Source: JACJYC01 sp964558465 (GTDB lineage: Bacteria > Bacteroidota > Bacteroidia > Chitinophagales > Saprospiraceae). From it: a stretch of DNA of 25,513 nucleotides. Under the pieces are notes generated by a model that searched no databases, was not told where the DNA came from, and was given only the letters and a program-made list of their open reading frames with translations. The DNA lies in contig CAZLEF010000100.1 in the NCBI GenBank assembly GCA_964558465.1, positions 1 to 25,513 on the forward strand, read 5' to 3'. Positions 7,458-15,787 of this stretch are shown here, one piece after another; position 1 is the stretch's first letter; each line of letters begins with the position of its first letter. A program made the translations under genes and the position numbers.

Positions 7458-9755
7458 TCAGAATTTATAATCGATCCTCGCGGTCAGGTTTCGGGGGCCT
7501 TCCAGCAAGGCCGGCCGGATGGCGTACAATTCGTTGGCAACGTTGCCCAAAATGAGGGAAAGCTTAAGCCCCTTTGTAAATTGATACGCCCCCCTTACAC
7601 TGTGGACGAGGTTGCCGGTTTCTGTTTGCCGGTAACGGGCAAGTCCGCTGATAATGAATTCAAATATGGCATCGATGGCTTCAATGCGGCTGGCATATTG
7701 GGATTCAAGGCCCAGGCTTACCCGTTTGTAAGTCCCCTGAATATCCAGTTTGGCGGTATGCCGTGAACGGTATTTCAAAAAGTTGAGATCGGAAGAAGAA
7801 TTGTTGGCGTTTCGCTGGCCGAGCGTACCCAATTCCCCTGCCGGGATCTGTGTATTGTCAAAATCCAGGAATTCCGGTTCAATATAGGTATAACCCGCCA
7901 GTATGCTTGTTTCCACATTGCCCAGTTTACCCTGACCGGCAATCGTGAATTCCATGCCTTTGATCAGGGTGCCCCCGATGTTTTGCGATTGAAACTGATT
8001 GAATATTTTGCCGACATTGAATTCCATCATGTCCTCATAACGCATATAGAAGGCTGCGATATCAAAAAATCCCTGAACGCTGCCGACCTTGAACCCTTGT
8101 TTGATGGCGATCTCAGCCGACCAGCCGGTTTCCGGCGTCAGGGTTGGGTTTGGCGTTACAAAAAAACCGCCCGCGTCGGTGAAAATAAATTTTTCCGCCA
8201 CGGTAGGGAAACGGTATCCCTGACCCCAGGAAGCCCTCAGGAAGGTATAATCCGTGACCTGGTAGTTGGCCCCGATCCGGAAGACCGGTTTGGAATCTTT
8301 TTCTTCGGAAGCCGGGACCGTTCCAAAAGAATAAGTGAACCCGGGGTTGTTGAGCACATTGTGTTCGAAGCGGAACCCCGCGGAAAGGTTGAGTCGGTCA
8401 AAAAGTTTGTTTTCCAATTGAATATAACCGGCAAAATTCCGGGATGTGAAAACCGTATCTCCGTACAATTCGGCGTCTACACGGGTTCCTTGTGTAACTA
8501 CCCCGGCGGAAATCACAAAATCCGAGCCGCTGAGCCTTTTCTGAAACTGGTACTCCCCATAGTACATGAAAGACTGGTTGGACTGGTTCAGGTCGTTGTT
8601 GTTGTCGACAAAATAAAAACGGCCGTTGAGCCGGTGGCGGTTGCCGGATTTGTCAAAAAACGTGGCATAGGGGTCGATATTGAACCGGAACCGCTCCCGG
8701 TTGGAAATGGTCGTGGGCGCGCCGACGTAACCCATCGTATCTGTCAGCCAGTAAAAATAGGCTTTTGATTCTCCGAGATTAAAATTTGCGGCGAGCCCGG
8801 CGGTGACCCGGTCGTTAAACCGGTAGCGGGTATTGAAATTGAAACGCCCGAATTTTTTATTGGTATCTTTCCTGAAGCTTTCCTGGTTGAACAGGAACAA
8901 GCCGGTAACCAGGTCCAGTTTGCCGAGTTTCACCCGGTTGCTGCCGCTGAATGCCTGGGTAAAGGGCGCTTTGTCCCACCATTTCAAGCGTTCATCCTCC
9001 GGACTGAAATAGGTGGTTTGAAAGACCGAAAATTTGGTTTCCGGTTTTGATTTGGCATAGGCGGTCCGGACATTGATGATCCCATTGAGCGCTGAAGAAC
9101 CGTAAAGGGAGGAAGAGGCTCCTTTCAGCACTTCGATCTGTTCGATGCTTTCAACCGGCACATCATCCCAGTTGGGAAAACCGGCGTCGGCCTGCAAAAT
9201 GGGCACGTCGTCGACCAGCAGCAAAACGCGGCTGCCGGCGCCTTGTGAAAACCCGGACCCCCCGCGGATATTGGCCTGGCCGTCGATCACAATGACGCCG
9301 GGTATTTTTTGCAGGGCTTCATCCAGCGTAGGTTTGCTGGTGTTTTCAATGAGCGCGGGTTTAATTACTTCAAGGCTGACCGTAACTTCGCCGAGCGGCT
9401 TCTCGAATTTACCACTCGTGACGGTCGCCGTTTGCAGCACATTCACTTCTTCGGCCAGGGAAACGTTCAACTGAAACGATTGTCCTGCAGACAAACTGAC
9501 GGACTCTGTCAGGGCTTTATAACCCACATACGAAAAAACGATTTCATAGTTCCCCGGCGCGAGGGAAAGACTGTAGGTGCCGTCGAGGTCGGCAACCGTT
9601 CCCTTTTCACCAGCCTGGATATTGGCAAACAACAAAGGAAGACCGGTTGCCTGATCTGATACGATTCCGGACACCGTGGCGTCCTGAGAAAAAAGGCAAA
9701 CAATAAACATGCTTTGGATCAAACAAAGCGATAGAAAGGTTTTTAGTCGGTTCAT
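7458..9755 (-). CDS. TonB-dependent outer-membrane receptor with CarboxypepD_reg-like domain
   Basis: Outer-membrane active transporter of 765 residues. A signal peptide (about 1-24, ending LFSQ) is followed by a carboxypeptidase-regulatory-like beta-sandwich (about 26-110, VSGIVSDQATGLPLLFANIQ and GNYEIVFSYVGYK), typical of Bacteroidota receptors. The plug (about 120-230) shows LDEALQKIPGVIVIDGQANIRGG, VLLLVDDVPI and IEQIEVLKGASSSLYGSSALNGIINV. The remainder is a beta-barrel of repeated aromatic-rich strands ending in ITARIDYKF, with the terminal phenylalanine expected of BAM substrates. No SusD partner lies next to it, so a SusC-type glycan role is unlikely; a siderophore, cobalamin or metal complex is possible. 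No cobalamin riboswitch or Fur-like box was recognised upstream. Family secure, substrate unknown. Confidence 0.94.
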   Translation of the reverse strand: MNRLKTFLSLCLIQSMFIVCLFSQDATVSGIVSDQATGLPLLFANIQAGEKGTVADLDGTYSLSLAPGNYEIVFSYVGYKALTESVSLSAGQSFQLNVSLAEEVNVLQTATVTSGKFEKPLGEVTVSLEVIKPALIENTSKPTLDEALQKIPGVIVIDGQANIRGGSGFSQGAGSRVLLLVDDVPILQADAGFPNWDDVPVESIEQIEVLKGASSSLYGSSALNGIINVRTAYAKSKPETKFSVFQTTYFSPEDERLKWWDKAPFTQAFSGSNRVKLGKLDLVTGLFLFNQESFRKDTNKKFGRFNFNTRYRFNDRVTAGLAANFNLGESKAYFYWLTDTMGYVGAPTTISNRERFRFNIDPYATFFDKSGNRHRLNGRFYFVDNNNDLNQSNQSFMYYGEYQFQKRLSGSDFVISAGVVTQGTRVDAELYGDTVFTSRNFAGYIQLENKLFDRLNLSAGFRFEHNVLNNPGFTYSFGTVPASEEKDSKPVFRIGANYQVTDYTFLRASWGQGYRFPTVAEKFIFTDAGGFFVTPNPTLTPETGWSAEIAIKQGFKVGSVQGFFDIAAFYMRYEDMMEFNVGKIFNQFQSQNIGGTLIKGMEFTIAGQGKLGNVETSILAGYTYIEPEFLDFDNTQIPAGELGTLGQRNANNSSSDLNFLKYRSRHTAKLDIQGTYKRVSLGLESQYASRIEAIDAIFEFIISGLARYRQTETGNLVHSVRGAYQFTKGLKLSLILGNVANELYAIRPALLEGPRNLTARIDYKF

Positions 9756-10122
9756 ACCTGCACATTTGTAGTTTTGTTCTTTGATAAATGGGCCGGAGAA
9801 AAAAACGGACAGTTTTAAGGAACAACCGCAAGCGCCGGGAAGACGCCTGAGTTTTTTGAGCCAAGTCGCGAAGTGAAAAGGGTGCTTGTTGCCGTAAAAT
9901 TAGTGTATTTAATGTTTCGTAAGATGTTTGTAGACAAGGAATTTTTTTTTCGTTCCGGTTTGTGAATTGACAATCAATAACTTAATGCGTTTCGATAGGC
10001 GGCTAAATGTAATTTGGAAGTCTGATGCGGCTATTTTTAACAGCGCATCACATGCACGAATAACCAAAATAGGCTAACTTTCGCCCTGTTCAGTCTGATC
10101 ATCTTTACCAAATCGCCTTAAT
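9756..10122. other. Divergent intergenic region, no gene seen
   Basis: This 367-bp AT-rich gap separates the divergent TonB receptor and the first T9SS type A gene and must hold both promoters. A near match to the Bacteroidota -7 element TAnnTTTG, TAACTTTC, lies at 10075-10082, about 40 nt before the plus-strand start. On the minus strand TAATTTTA (9895-9902) is similar. Neither is a full match. No coding frame, stable hairpin, riboswitch or repeat array was found. Confidence 0.4.
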
Positions 10123-10926
10123 ATGAAGAAAATTTTACTTTGTTTAACCGTTCTGTTTACTTTTGCCGGGGCTGTTTCTGGGCAAACCTGTACGCCGGAT
10201 CTCACACTTCCGGATACCGTGATCGTTTTTCCGTTGCCCTACCAGGACACGGTGCCCGGGTCGGGTATCATGGATACGGCTTGCGTGGGCCTGCCTTTTG
10301 AAACCGTGATCCAGTTTAAAATTCCTCCCCAGGTTGTTACCCAATTCGGAACCTTTCCGATCAACTCGGTAGATTTGCCAACCGAAGGCGCCGTGTTAAA
10401 TATTCCGGCCTCAATGGATTATGTTTGCAACCCGCCAAACTGTGTTTTTAAAAAGGATTCAACCGGTTGCATCGTTCTTTTTGGCACCCCGCAGGCAGGT
10501 GAAGAAAACGTTTATGATCTGAAAGTGAATGTCACCATCCGGTCTGTTTTGGATTTACCCTTCACCTTGCCCGACGGCCTGATTGCAGTCGGAAATTATT
10601 ACCTCCATATCAAACCGGAAGGGTTCCCGAATTGCTCGACCACGGGTACCAGCGAGCCGGAATCTTCCGGGCTGACCGCTTATAACCGGCCCAATCCGCT
10701 CAATGATTTCACCGAGATCGTGGTGAATGCCCGGGATGGAGGCCCATTCAATTTTGTGGTTACGGACCTGCTGGGGCGCCCCCTTCACCGGGAGGCGGTG
10801 CAAATCTTCCCTGGTGAAAACATTATTTCATATGATGCAACCGACCTGCCTGCCGGGTTCTATTTATATACCCTGGAGAACGGCAAGGCGTATACCAGCG
10901 GCAAGATGTTGGTGAACAGGAAGTGA
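10123..10926 (+). CDS. Secreted protein with T9SS type A sorting domain
   Basis: Protein of 267 residues. A signal peptide, MKKILLCLTVLFTFAGAVSG, is followed by QTCTPD. The middle part (about 25-170) is unrecognised but contains DTVIVFPLPYQDTVPGSG, FPINSVDLP and a Cys-rich CNPPNCVFKKDSTGCIVLFGTP segment. The last 80 or so residues (YNRPNPLNDFTEIVVNAR, FVVTDLLGRPL, ISYDATDLPAGFYLYTLENG, GKMLVNRK) are a type A T9SS C-terminal signal, so the protein should be exported and anchored or released at the cell surface. The next gene shares the layout and several words of the middle domain (INSVD, GC.-.L.GTP), so the two look like partial paralogues. Function of the mature domain is unknown. Confidence 0.88.
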   Translation: MKKILLCLTVLFTFAGAVSGQTCTPDLTLPDTVIVFPLPYQDTVPGSGIMDTACVGLPFETVIQFKIPPQVVTQFGTFPINSVDLPTEGAVLNIPASMDYVCNPPNCVFKKDSTGCIVLFGTPQAGEENVYDLKVNVTIRSVLDLPFTLPDGLIAVGNYYLHIKPEGFPNCSTTGTSEPESSGLTAYNRPNPLNDFTEIVVNARDGGPFNFVVTDLLGRPLHREAVQIFPGENIISYDATDLPAGFYLYTLENGKAYTSGKMLVNRK

Positions 10927-10950
10927 TTTTGAAAAGGTGGCAGTTCAACA

Positions 10951-11024
10951 GTTTGGCAGTCTTTGTATTCAAGGGAACAAAGACTGCCAAACGCTGGCAA
11001 ACTGCCGGACTGCCGAACTGACCC
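10951..11024. repeat. Inverted 8-bp-word repeat between two T9SS genes
   Basis: GTTTGGCAGTCTTTG (10951-10965) is perfectly complementary to CAAAGACTGCCAAAC (10978-10992), giving a 15-bp stem with a 12-nt loop. The right arm continues as degenerate 8-bp words ACTGCCAA, ACTGCCGG, ACTGCCGA and ACTGACCC to 11024, just before the next start codon. There is no T-run after the stem, so a simple intrinsic terminator is not supported. It could attenuate transcription or protect RNA ends between the two genes. Confidence 0.85.
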
Positions 11025-11032
11025 ACAATGGT

Positions 11033-12853
11033 ATGGCTATGAAAAAATCCGGTTTGTTCCCTGTTTTACTCCTATTCCTCCACATGAACGGGCTTCAGGC
11101 GCAAACCGGATGCCCGGGATGCCAGATCCTGTTGCCGGAAGGCCTGGCGGAAGACACTGTTTTTTTGTCGGACGCCGTTCCGGGCCAGGCAGGGGTTTAT
11201 TACAACAACGACCTGAGTTTTCGTTTGCCCAAAACCACTACCCCGGTGAATTCGGTGGACCCTACGGTGCCTGCCGGCCTTACCATTTCTCACCTTTCCA
11301 TTGCCGCTGTGGCCAATTTGCCGCCCGGGCTGCAATGGGAAGCCAGCCAGACCGAGTTTGACCCGGCGGAAGAAACCGATGGCTGCGTCAAACTTTGCGG
11401 CACGCCGCTTCAACCCGGTATTTTTGAGGTGGAAGTTTTTATTGCAGCCCAGGTATTGTTCATTTCCCAAACGACTTCTTTTTCTTTCGAAATGGTGATC
11501 ACGCCTGCCCAAACCGTCACCGAGGGGTTCAGCATGGTCAATGGCTCCGGCTGTGGCGAATTGGAGGTTTCTTTTACCAACCTGATCCCCTCCCAGGGCC
11601 AGCCCGGGTATGCCTACCAATGGGATTTTGGCAACGGCTTTTCTTCGCTCGACGAAAATCCCTTTCCCCAAACGTATGCGGTACCGGGCGAATACCCCGT
11701 CAACTTTCAGGCAATTGTGGATACCTCCGGCTATTTTCTGGTCGGTGTAACCGTGAATGAAGTCGGCTGTAACGATATTTTTAACGGCCGGCCGGACCTC
11801 AAAATTCAGGTTTTTGACGAAGACGGGGGAGTCCTGTACACCTCAGCCATTGTAGAAAACGCAGACGTGCCGCTTTCCTATACGCTGACTTTAACTTTGG
11901 GAGAAGGAAATTATTCTCTCCAGGTTATCGACGATGACGGCGGGGTAAACGGCGCCGACGACAATTGCGGTATTGTCAATTTTACCAGAAACACGTCAGG
12001 TCAACTGACCAATGATGAATTGTCCGTAACCCTTAATATTTTTCATCCGGTGGATACCGTCAGGGCAACGGACACTGTCCGGGTTTTTGCCCAGCCCGCC
12101 CCGCCGCTGATCAGTTATACGCTGGAAGGTCCGCTATGTGAAGGCGATACCCTGCTGCTGGCGAGCAGTTTTAACGAGCACAACCAATGGTTTCGCGACA
12201 GCAGCGCCATTTTTGAAGGGACGGATTCCATTCTGACCATTACACAAACCGGCCTCTACCGGGTAACCTATACCTCGCCGGACGGTTGCATCAGCACTTC
12301 CGAAGAGATCGATATTCAATTCGGTGAAAAGATAGAAAACATCGTTTTTGTCAATGAAGACAACCTGCTGTCCGTTTTCGACACCTCTGTTTTGCCGGAC
12401 CAGGCGGGGTTGGAATGGCTGCTGGATGGCGAAACCATCGCCGGGGCCACAGATCCGGAATATTGTATCGGGCAAACCGGCACCTATACCCTGGTTGTCA
12501 CCGACCTGGCAACAGGTTGTCAGGGGAGCTATTCCCGGGCGATCACCTATAACCCCGGTTTTCCGAATTGCATGACTCCGGCCCGTGACCTGCCGCCAGG
12601 CATCTCCGATTTTACCGTGTCGCCCAATCCCTTTTCCGACGAAATAAAGATCCGCTTCAGATCTGATAAAAGCGAGCGCATGAGGCTGAAATTGTCGGCC
12701 GCTGATGGCAGGATACTCCAGGCCGCCAGCTATCCGGTTTTTTCCGGGGACAATATCATCCGGATGCAACCGGGGGAGCTCCCCGCAGGCCTGTATTGGC
12801 TGGTTCTGGAATGGGAAGGGTATACGGCGGCCCGGCCGGTGGTGAAACGGTAG
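11033..12853 (+). CDS. Secreted PKD-domain protein with T9SS type A sorting domain
   Basis: Protein of about 606 residues. The open frame extends upstream to 10937, but that part is translated from the repeat; the ATGs at 11033 or 11039 (MKKSGLFPVLLLFLHMNGLQAQ) give a signal peptide and are preferred. The N-terminal domain (about 25-165) resembles the previous protein (DTVFLSDAVPGQAGVYYNN, PVNSVDPT, GCVKLCGTPLQPG). Next comes a PKD-like module (SGCGELEVSFTNL, YQWDFGNGFSS), a beta-rich segment with FDEDGGVLYTS and IDDDGGVNGADDNCG that may bind calcium, and Ig-like modules (PLCEGDTLLLASS, TGTYTLVVTDLATGC). The end (FTVSPNPFSDEIKIRF, DGRILQAASYPV, GELPAGLYWLVLEWEG, PVVKR) is a type A sorting domain. 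Probable surface or matrix protein; partner unknown. It ends 14 bp from the convergent yigZ gene. Confidence 0.88.
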   Translation: MAMKKSGLFPVLLLFLHMNGLQAQTGCPGCQILLPEGLAEDTVFLSDAVPGQAGVYYNNDLSFRLPKTTTPVNSVDPTVPAGLTISHLSIAAVANLPPGLQWEASQTEFDPAEETDGCVKLCGTPLQPGIFEVEVFIAAQVLFISQTTSFSFEMVITPAQTVTEGFSMVNGSGCGELEVSFTNLIPSQGQPGYAYQWDFGNGFSSLDENPFPQTYAVPGEYPVNFQAIVDTSGYFLVGVTVNEVGCNDIFNGRPDLKIQVFDEDGGVLYTSAIVENADVPLSYTLTLTLGEGNYSLQVIDDDGGVNGADDNCGIVNFTRNTSGQLTNDELSVTLNIFHPVDTVRATDTVRVFAQPAPPLISYTLEGPLCEGDTLLLASSFNEHNQWFRDSSAIFEGTDSILTITQTGLYRVTYTSPDGCISTSEEIDIQFGEKIENIVFVNEDNLLSVFDTSVLPDQAGLEWLLDGETIAGATDPEYCIGQTGTYTLVVTDLATGCQGSYSRAITYNPGFPNCMTPARDLPPGISDFTVSPNPFSDEIKIRFRSDKSERMRLKLSAADGRILQAASYPVFSGDNIIRMQPGELPAGLYWLVLEWEGYTAARPVVKR

Positions 12854-12867
12854 TGTCCGTTTGTACC

Positions 12868-13521
12868 CTACATCGTTCCTGCAAAAACAATTTCCAACCC
12901 GGGAATGACCTCCATTTTATCCACCTCTTCCAGGTAAACGCCGGCAACGACGGCCTTTAACCGGCGGAGTTTTTCGTCGGCTTCTGATTGCCGGATGGCG
13001 ATCCTCATGACCGCTTTTTCCGTAAAATCCTGGGAAACAACAGCAATCTCCAATTGGCTCACTGCATTCATGACCCGGCTCATCAGGCCGTAATCGAAGG
13101 TGATCTGGTAAACGTTTCGGACGACCTGTTCGATCACTTCAGCGTGGTGGAGGGCATCGGCGGCGCTTTGGCGATAGGCGTTGATCAGACCTGAAGTTCC
13201 CAGGAGGACGCCGCCGAAATATCGCACGACCACGATGCCTACATTGGTCAGTTCGAAACTGTCGATCTGGCCAAGAATGGGTTTGCCGGCTGTTCCGCCG
13301 GGTTCGCCATCGTCATTGGCCCGGAACGAATTGCCGTCGAGACCAAATCGCCAGGCATAACAATGGTGGCGGGCTTTGACATGTTCTTTTTTTACGGCGT
13401 GCAGGTGTTCCAGCCATTCCTCCTCTGTGCGCACCGGGAAGGCATAAGCGATAAATTTGCTGCCTCTGTCGCGAAATTCGCCGGTACTCGGCCCCTTTAT
13501 GGTTTTGAATGCATCTTTCAT
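12868..13521 (-). CDS. yigZ: YigZ/IMPACT family protein (UPF0029)
   Basis: Cytoplasmic protein of 217 residues, about the usual length for the family. The ATG at 13521 gives MKDAFKTIKGPSTGEFRDRGSKFIAYAFPV, the typical start; the frame is open for 74 more codons upstream, but those overlap the lipoprotein gene and carry no family sequence. The IMPACT domain shows HHCYAWRFG, NDDGEPGGTAGKPILGQID and VVVRYFGGVLLGTSGLINAYRQSAADAL. The C-terminal part (about 140-210) matches the DUF1949 ferredoxin-like fold by position. In eukaryotes IMPACT modulates GCN2; the bacterial role is not settled. It follows the lipoprotein gene by 4 bp, so the two are likely cotranscribed. Confidence 0.93.
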   Translation of the reverse strand: MKDAFKTIKGPSTGEFRDRGSKFIAYAFPVRTEEEWLEHLHAVKKEHVKARHHCYAWRFGLDGNSFRANDDGEPGGTAGKPILGQIDSFELTNVGIVVVRYFGGVLLGTSGLINAYRQSAADALHHAEVIEQVVRNVYQITFDYGLMSRVMNAVSQLEIAVVSQDFTEKAVMRIAIRQSEADEKLRRLKAVVAGVYLEEVDKMEVIPGLEIVFAGTM

Positions 13522-13525
13522 AACC

Positions 13526-14596
13526 TCATTCTGTTCCGGCGCGGGTGTTGTGCCGGATCCCGTTTTTACCGGGGTCGTCAAACTGGCCGCGCCGGATCCG
13601 GAGCATGCCTGTTTCATTGTCAGAAAGGATTGTCCATTTAAAAGCCAGCATCTCGTCCAGTTCTTTTTTAATATTGTCCGCGGTCTCCCAATAAGAAACC
13701 TCCACATTGCAAATATCGTCGATAATTTGATGTTTAAGGGCATTCAGTTCCGGATGGAAGACCTGGGAGGATTTGTACAATTGGTCGGCTTGTTTCAGAA
13801 TGCGTAAATGATGGCCCCTGCCCAGCAGGCTTTCGCCGCCGTAATCCCAGGTTTGCAGGTACCATACCGGGTAAAAATATTCGATGCTATCTTCCGGAAA
13901 ACAGGCGATCATGAGGGCGGTGAAGGCATCGTCTTCCGGTTGCGGCGTTTTTCCGGCGGCCTCCAGCCATTGTTTATAATCATTAAAAAAGTAGTAAGCC
14001 GTGCCCTCGGCCACCAGCAGGATCGTATAAGCTTTTATCCGCGTATTGAACCAATCCAGGTTGGGCAGCGACAATGGGTCCAGCTTGCGTTCCAGTATCC
14101 TGGGCAGAGAATCCTGCAGGATGACGCCTGCCCGGTAACCGGCTGCAAAATCTTCGGCAGAGGCAATGGATTCAAATCCACGGTTGTACCCTTCCAGTTT
14201 TTCAGCCAATTCAGGCCCCAGGAGGGCTTTCAACCGTTTATCCTGCCGAAATTCAGCCGCAGCCAGGCTATCGGCATTGGCAGGGGCAACATCAGCGGCA
14301 AAAACCCAGGCCTGCGCGTGTTCAGGACCAGATACTTTGAGCCAGGGTTCATCCAGTTTTTCTCCTTTAAATTCCAGGTGGGTCAGGTATTCACTGACGG
14401 CGTCCAGGTCTTTCAGAGGTGTTCTTTCGGGAAGTTCGGCCAGTATTTTTCCTTCGAGACCAGGCGTTTCCCGCAGTGTTACCCCCGGACGAACGGTTAC
14501 AAGGCCCTGGTGGTCGCTTTGGCCGGTTTCTTTTTTACCGCAGGCGATCAGGGAGGCGCAGGCAAAATAGATCAGGATGATCCGGTAGTACCGCAT
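13526..14596 (-). CDS. Lipoprotein with N-terminal SH3-like domain
   Basis: Protein of 356 residues. The N-terminus MRYYRIILIYFACASLIAC with lipobox LIAC followed by GKKE indicates signal peptidase II processing and lipid anchoring at the cysteine. Residues about 32-100 (VTVRPGVTLRETPGLEGKILAELPERTPLKDLD through WLKVSGPEHAQAWVFAADV) look like a bacterial SH3 (SH3b) domain, often used for cell-wall or peptide contacts. The rest is mostly helical, charged and unrecognised, with no catalytic motif visible. It is followed 4 bp later by yigZ and preceded by a repeat-filled gap after rpoD. Lipoprotein call firm, SH3b likely, function unknown. Confidence 0.82.
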   Translation of the reverse strand: MRYYRIILIYFACASLIACGKKETGQSDHQGLVTVRPGVTLRETPGLEGKILAELPERTPLKDLDAVSEYLTHLEFKGEKLDEPWLKVSGPEHAQAWVFAADVAPANADSLAAAEFRQDKRLKALLGPELAEKLEGYNRGFESIASAEDFAAGYRAGVILQDSLPRILERKLDPLSLPNLDWFNTRIKAYTILLVAEGTAYYFFNDYKQWLEAAGKTPQPEDDAFTALMIACFPEDSIEYFYPVWYLQTWDYGGESLLGRGHHLRILKQADQLYKSSQVFHPELNALKHQIIDDICNVEVSYWETADNIKKELDEMLAFKWTILSDNETGMLRIRRGQFDDPGKNGIRHNTRAGTE

Positions 14597-14623
14597 TTGT
14601 TGTTGTTTTTGGTTATTGTGTTT

Positions 14624-14765
14624 CAGTGTTTCAGTGATTCAGTGTTTTCCCGGAGGGATGGCTATGCCACAGTGTTTTAGTGTTTCAGTGTTTCAGTGTT
14701 GACCATGTAACCGTGCAACCGTGCAACCGTGAAACCGTGAAACCGTGAAACCATATAACCGTGAA
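14624..14765. repeat. Two abutting 8-bp tandem repeat families
   Basis: CAGTGTTT words (with variants CAGTGATT, TAGTGTTT and CAGTGTTG) occupy 14624-14701, interrupted once by 22 bp at 14648-14669. From 14702 to 14765 exactly eight 8-bp units follow: ACCATGTA, ACCGTGCA twice, ACCGTGAA three times, ACCATATA, ACCGTGAA. The two families join without a spacer. The 22-bp insert contains two small palindromes, TCCC-GGA-GGGA and TGGC-TAT-GCCA. The block separates the rpoD terminator from the lipoprotein start. Confidence 0.92.
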
Positions 14766-14775
14766 CCCCATTAAA

Positions 14776-14810
14776 CAAAATTCCCCTTCCTTGCGGGAAG
14801 AGGAATTTTG
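14776..14810 (-). terminator. Intrinsic terminator-like hairpin after rpoD
   Basis: CAAAATTCCCCTTCC (14776-14790) and GGGAAGAGGAATTTTG (14795-14810) form a long stem of about 14 pairs with one mismatch and a short TTGC loop. On the minus strand it follows the rpoD stop codon by 21 nt and its lower stem ends in TTTTGTTTAA, as expected of a terminator. The A/T-flanked arms could also act in the other direction. Confidence 0.75.
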
Positions 14811-14831
14811 CCGTCCTGTCCGGAGGTTTGC

Positions 14832-15698
14832 TCAACCGAGATAAGACTTGAGGGTGTTCCTGTTATACGATTTTCGCAGGCGGCGGATAGCCCGTTCTTT
14901 GATCTGGCGGACACGCTCGCGGGTCAGGTCGAATAATTCGCCGATTTCCTCCAGGGTCAGCGCTTTCTGGTTGTTCAGGCCGTAATAGGCGGAAAGCACT
15001 TCCATTTCGCGGGGAGACAGGATGGAAAGTCCTTGCTGCACTTCCTCGCGGAGGGATTGCTCCATGAGGTTGGAATCGGGGCTCATATCATTGTCGCCGG
15101 TGATCAGATCCAGCATGGTCGAGTCGCCTTCCTCGCCGCTCAGGGGGGCGTCGACGGACACATGCCGGGCAGTGCCTTTGAGCATATTCTGGACCTCTTT
15201 GGGGGTCATCTCCAGGAGATCCGCCAGTTCGTCATCGGTCGGATCGCGTTCGAATTCCTGATAAAAGAGGGTAAAGGCCTCATTGACTTTATTGTACGAG
15301 CCAACCTTGTTGAGCGGCAGACGGACGATCCGGGAGTGTTCGACGATCGCCTGCAGGATGGATTGGCGGATCCACCAAACGGCGTAGGAGATAAATTTAA
15401 AACCCTTGGTTTCATCAAAGCGCCTTGCAGCTTTGATCAGGCCTACATTGCCTTCGTTGATGAGGTCGCTGAGCGAAAGGCCCTGGTTCTGGTATTGTTT
15501 GGCTACGGATACGACAAAACGGAGGTTGGATTTGGTCAGCCGTTCCAGCGCCTCTTCATCGCCCTGTTTGATACGGCGGGCCATTTCGGCTTCTTCGTCA
15601 GCCGAAAGCATACCGATCTTGCCGATGTCACTGAGGTACTTATCCAGTGCCAGGCTCTCCCGGGTGGTGATCTTATTGGTAATCTTAAGTTGACGCAT
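14832..15698 (-). CDS. rpoD: Primary RNA polymerase sigma factor (Bacteroidota type)
   Basis: Housekeeping sigma-70 of 288 residues. Region 1.2 (LALDKYLSDIGKIGMLSADEEAEMARRI, about 16-45) sits close to the start; region 1.1 is absent, as in Bacteroidota. Region 2 (about 55-120) shows RFVVSVAKQYQNQG, LSDLINEGNVGLIKAARRFD, GFKFISYAVWWIRQSI. Region 3 follows (RIVRLPLNKVGSYNKVNEAF to about 200). Region 4 (about 225-285) carries LSPREMEVLSAYYGL and the helix-turn-helix LTLEEIGELFDLTRERVRQIKERAIRRLRKS. Members of this clade recognise TTTG and TAnnTTTG promoter elements rather than the E. coli ones. It is preceded by the GT2 gene on the same strand (89-bp gap) and followed by a terminator-like hairpin. 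Confidence 0.97.
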   Translation of the reverse strand: MRQLKITNKITTRESLALDKYLSDIGKIGMLSADEEAEMARRIKQGDEEALERLTKSNLRFVVSVAKQYQNQGLSLSDLINEGNVGLIKAARRFDETKGFKFISYAVWWIRQSILQAIVEHSRIVRLPLNKVGSYNKVNEAFTLFYQEFERDPTDDELADLLEMTPKEVQNMLKGTARHVSVDAPLSGEEGDSTMLDLITGDNDMSPDSNLMEQSLREEVQQGLSILSPREMEVLSAYYGLNNQKALTLEEIGELFDLTRERVRQIKERAIRRLRKSYNRNTLKSYLG

Positions 15699-15787
15699 GG
15701 CTTTGGGACATTTGACTTTACCCTATTAGATATACGATTGAATACCTGAAAAAGTTGCTATCCTTTCAAAATCAAATACAGCAGGGA

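Noticed and set aside
7983..8768. 261-codon plus-strand frame opposite the TonB receptor
   Set aside because: It is antisense to a receptor with full plug and barrel features and has no signal peptide or motif.
9756..10122. Cobalamin or other riboswitch before the TonB receptor
   Set aside because: No B12 box or matching stem arrangement was found on the minus strand.
13522..13743. N-terminal extension of yigZ (74 codons)
   Set aside because: It overlaps the lipoprotein gene in another frame, has no family similarity and carries shadow-like composition; the ATG at 13521 gives the normal N-terminus.
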